Origin: Caenispirillum salinarum AK4
GTDB lineage: Bacteria > Pseudomonadota > Alphaproteobacteria > Rhodospirillales > Rhodospirillaceae
Assembly (NCBI RefSeq): GCF_000315795.1
Contig: NZ_ANHY01000007.1
Location: 1-64,000, forward strand
Direction: 5' to 3'
Length of the DNA stretch: 64,000 nucleotides
The notes under the pieces are model-generated. The model ran no database searches and was not told where the DNA came from. It saw nothing but the letters and a program-made list of their open reading frames with translations. Positions 63,992 to 64,000 of the stretch are shown here, one piece after another (within the stretch, counting starts at the first letter, position 1; every line of letters begins with the position of its first letter). Position numbers and translations under genes: made by a program.

Positions 63992-64000
63992 GGTGCGCCT

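Overview
The window reads as a chromosomal segment of a GC-rich, free-living alphaproteobacterium. It is most like the Rhodospirillales (Azospirillum/Rhodospirillum/Caenispirillum type). This placement rests on gene content and is an inference: molybdenum nitrogenase with the DraT/DraG switch, an alphaproteobacterial Flp/Tad pilus locus, HWE-type kinase signalling and an aerobic phenylacetate pathway. I see no rRNA, tRNA, CRISPR array, transposase or phage gene.

Layout. 0.1-2.9 kb: a phytoene/squalene-synthase-like protein, a zinc-ribbon metallopeptidase and an OmpR/TorR-type response regulator whose phospho-acceptor Asp is replaced by Glu. 3.1-13.3 kb: a Flp/Tad pilus locus (flp, cpaA, cpaB, cpaC, cpaD, cpaE, cpaF, tadB, tadC, with a tadD-like lipoprotein facing the other way). 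13.3-16.9 kb: a Crp-family regulator divergent from a KaiC-like double-ATPase that is translationally coupled to an HWE histidine kinase. 16.9-20.6 kb: a DUF983 protein, a secreted Gln/Met-rich repeat protein, a HAD hydrolase and an SDR. 20.9-37.5 kb: an almost complete phenylacetyl-CoA (paa) catabolic locus. It holds the epoxidase paaABCDE, paaN, paaF, paaG, paaH, paaI, paaJ and paaK, plus three extra pieces: a flavodoxin, an orphan PaaA/PaaC-family di-iron protein, and an FAD monooxygenase with a DUF2783 partner. A 346-bp imperfect inverted-repeat element splits this locus.

37.5-49.5 kb: the nif region. The minus strand carries nifHDK and nifENX-DUF269-CCE_0567-fdxB-nifQ, each behind a recognisable sigma-54 promoter with NifA-type upstream sites. 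The plus strand carries draT, draG and a nifO-like gene. 49.6-55.9 kb: a HEAT-repeat protein, and divergent from it a BmpA-type (nucleoside/purine) ABC transporter with a sigma-54-like promoter. 55.9-59.0 kb: a phosphate group (pit, pstS-like, GNAT) behind a possible Pho box. 59.2-64.0 kb: the [NiFe]-hydrogenase maturation genes hypA, hypB, short hypF, hypC, hypD and hypE. These probably continue a hydrogenase operon lying beyond the right edge.

How it fits together: PaaK activates phenylacetate; PaaABCDE with PaaG, F, H and J, and probably PaaN, take it to acetyl-CoA and succinyl-CoA. The nif genes fix N2, DraT/DraG would switch NifH off and on by ADP-ribosylation of Arg101 (present), and the Hyp proteins would mature an uptake hydrogenase that recycles nitrogenase H2. 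Start codons were re-chosen where a Shine-Dalgarno sequence or family N-terminus argued for it; each case is noted in its entry.
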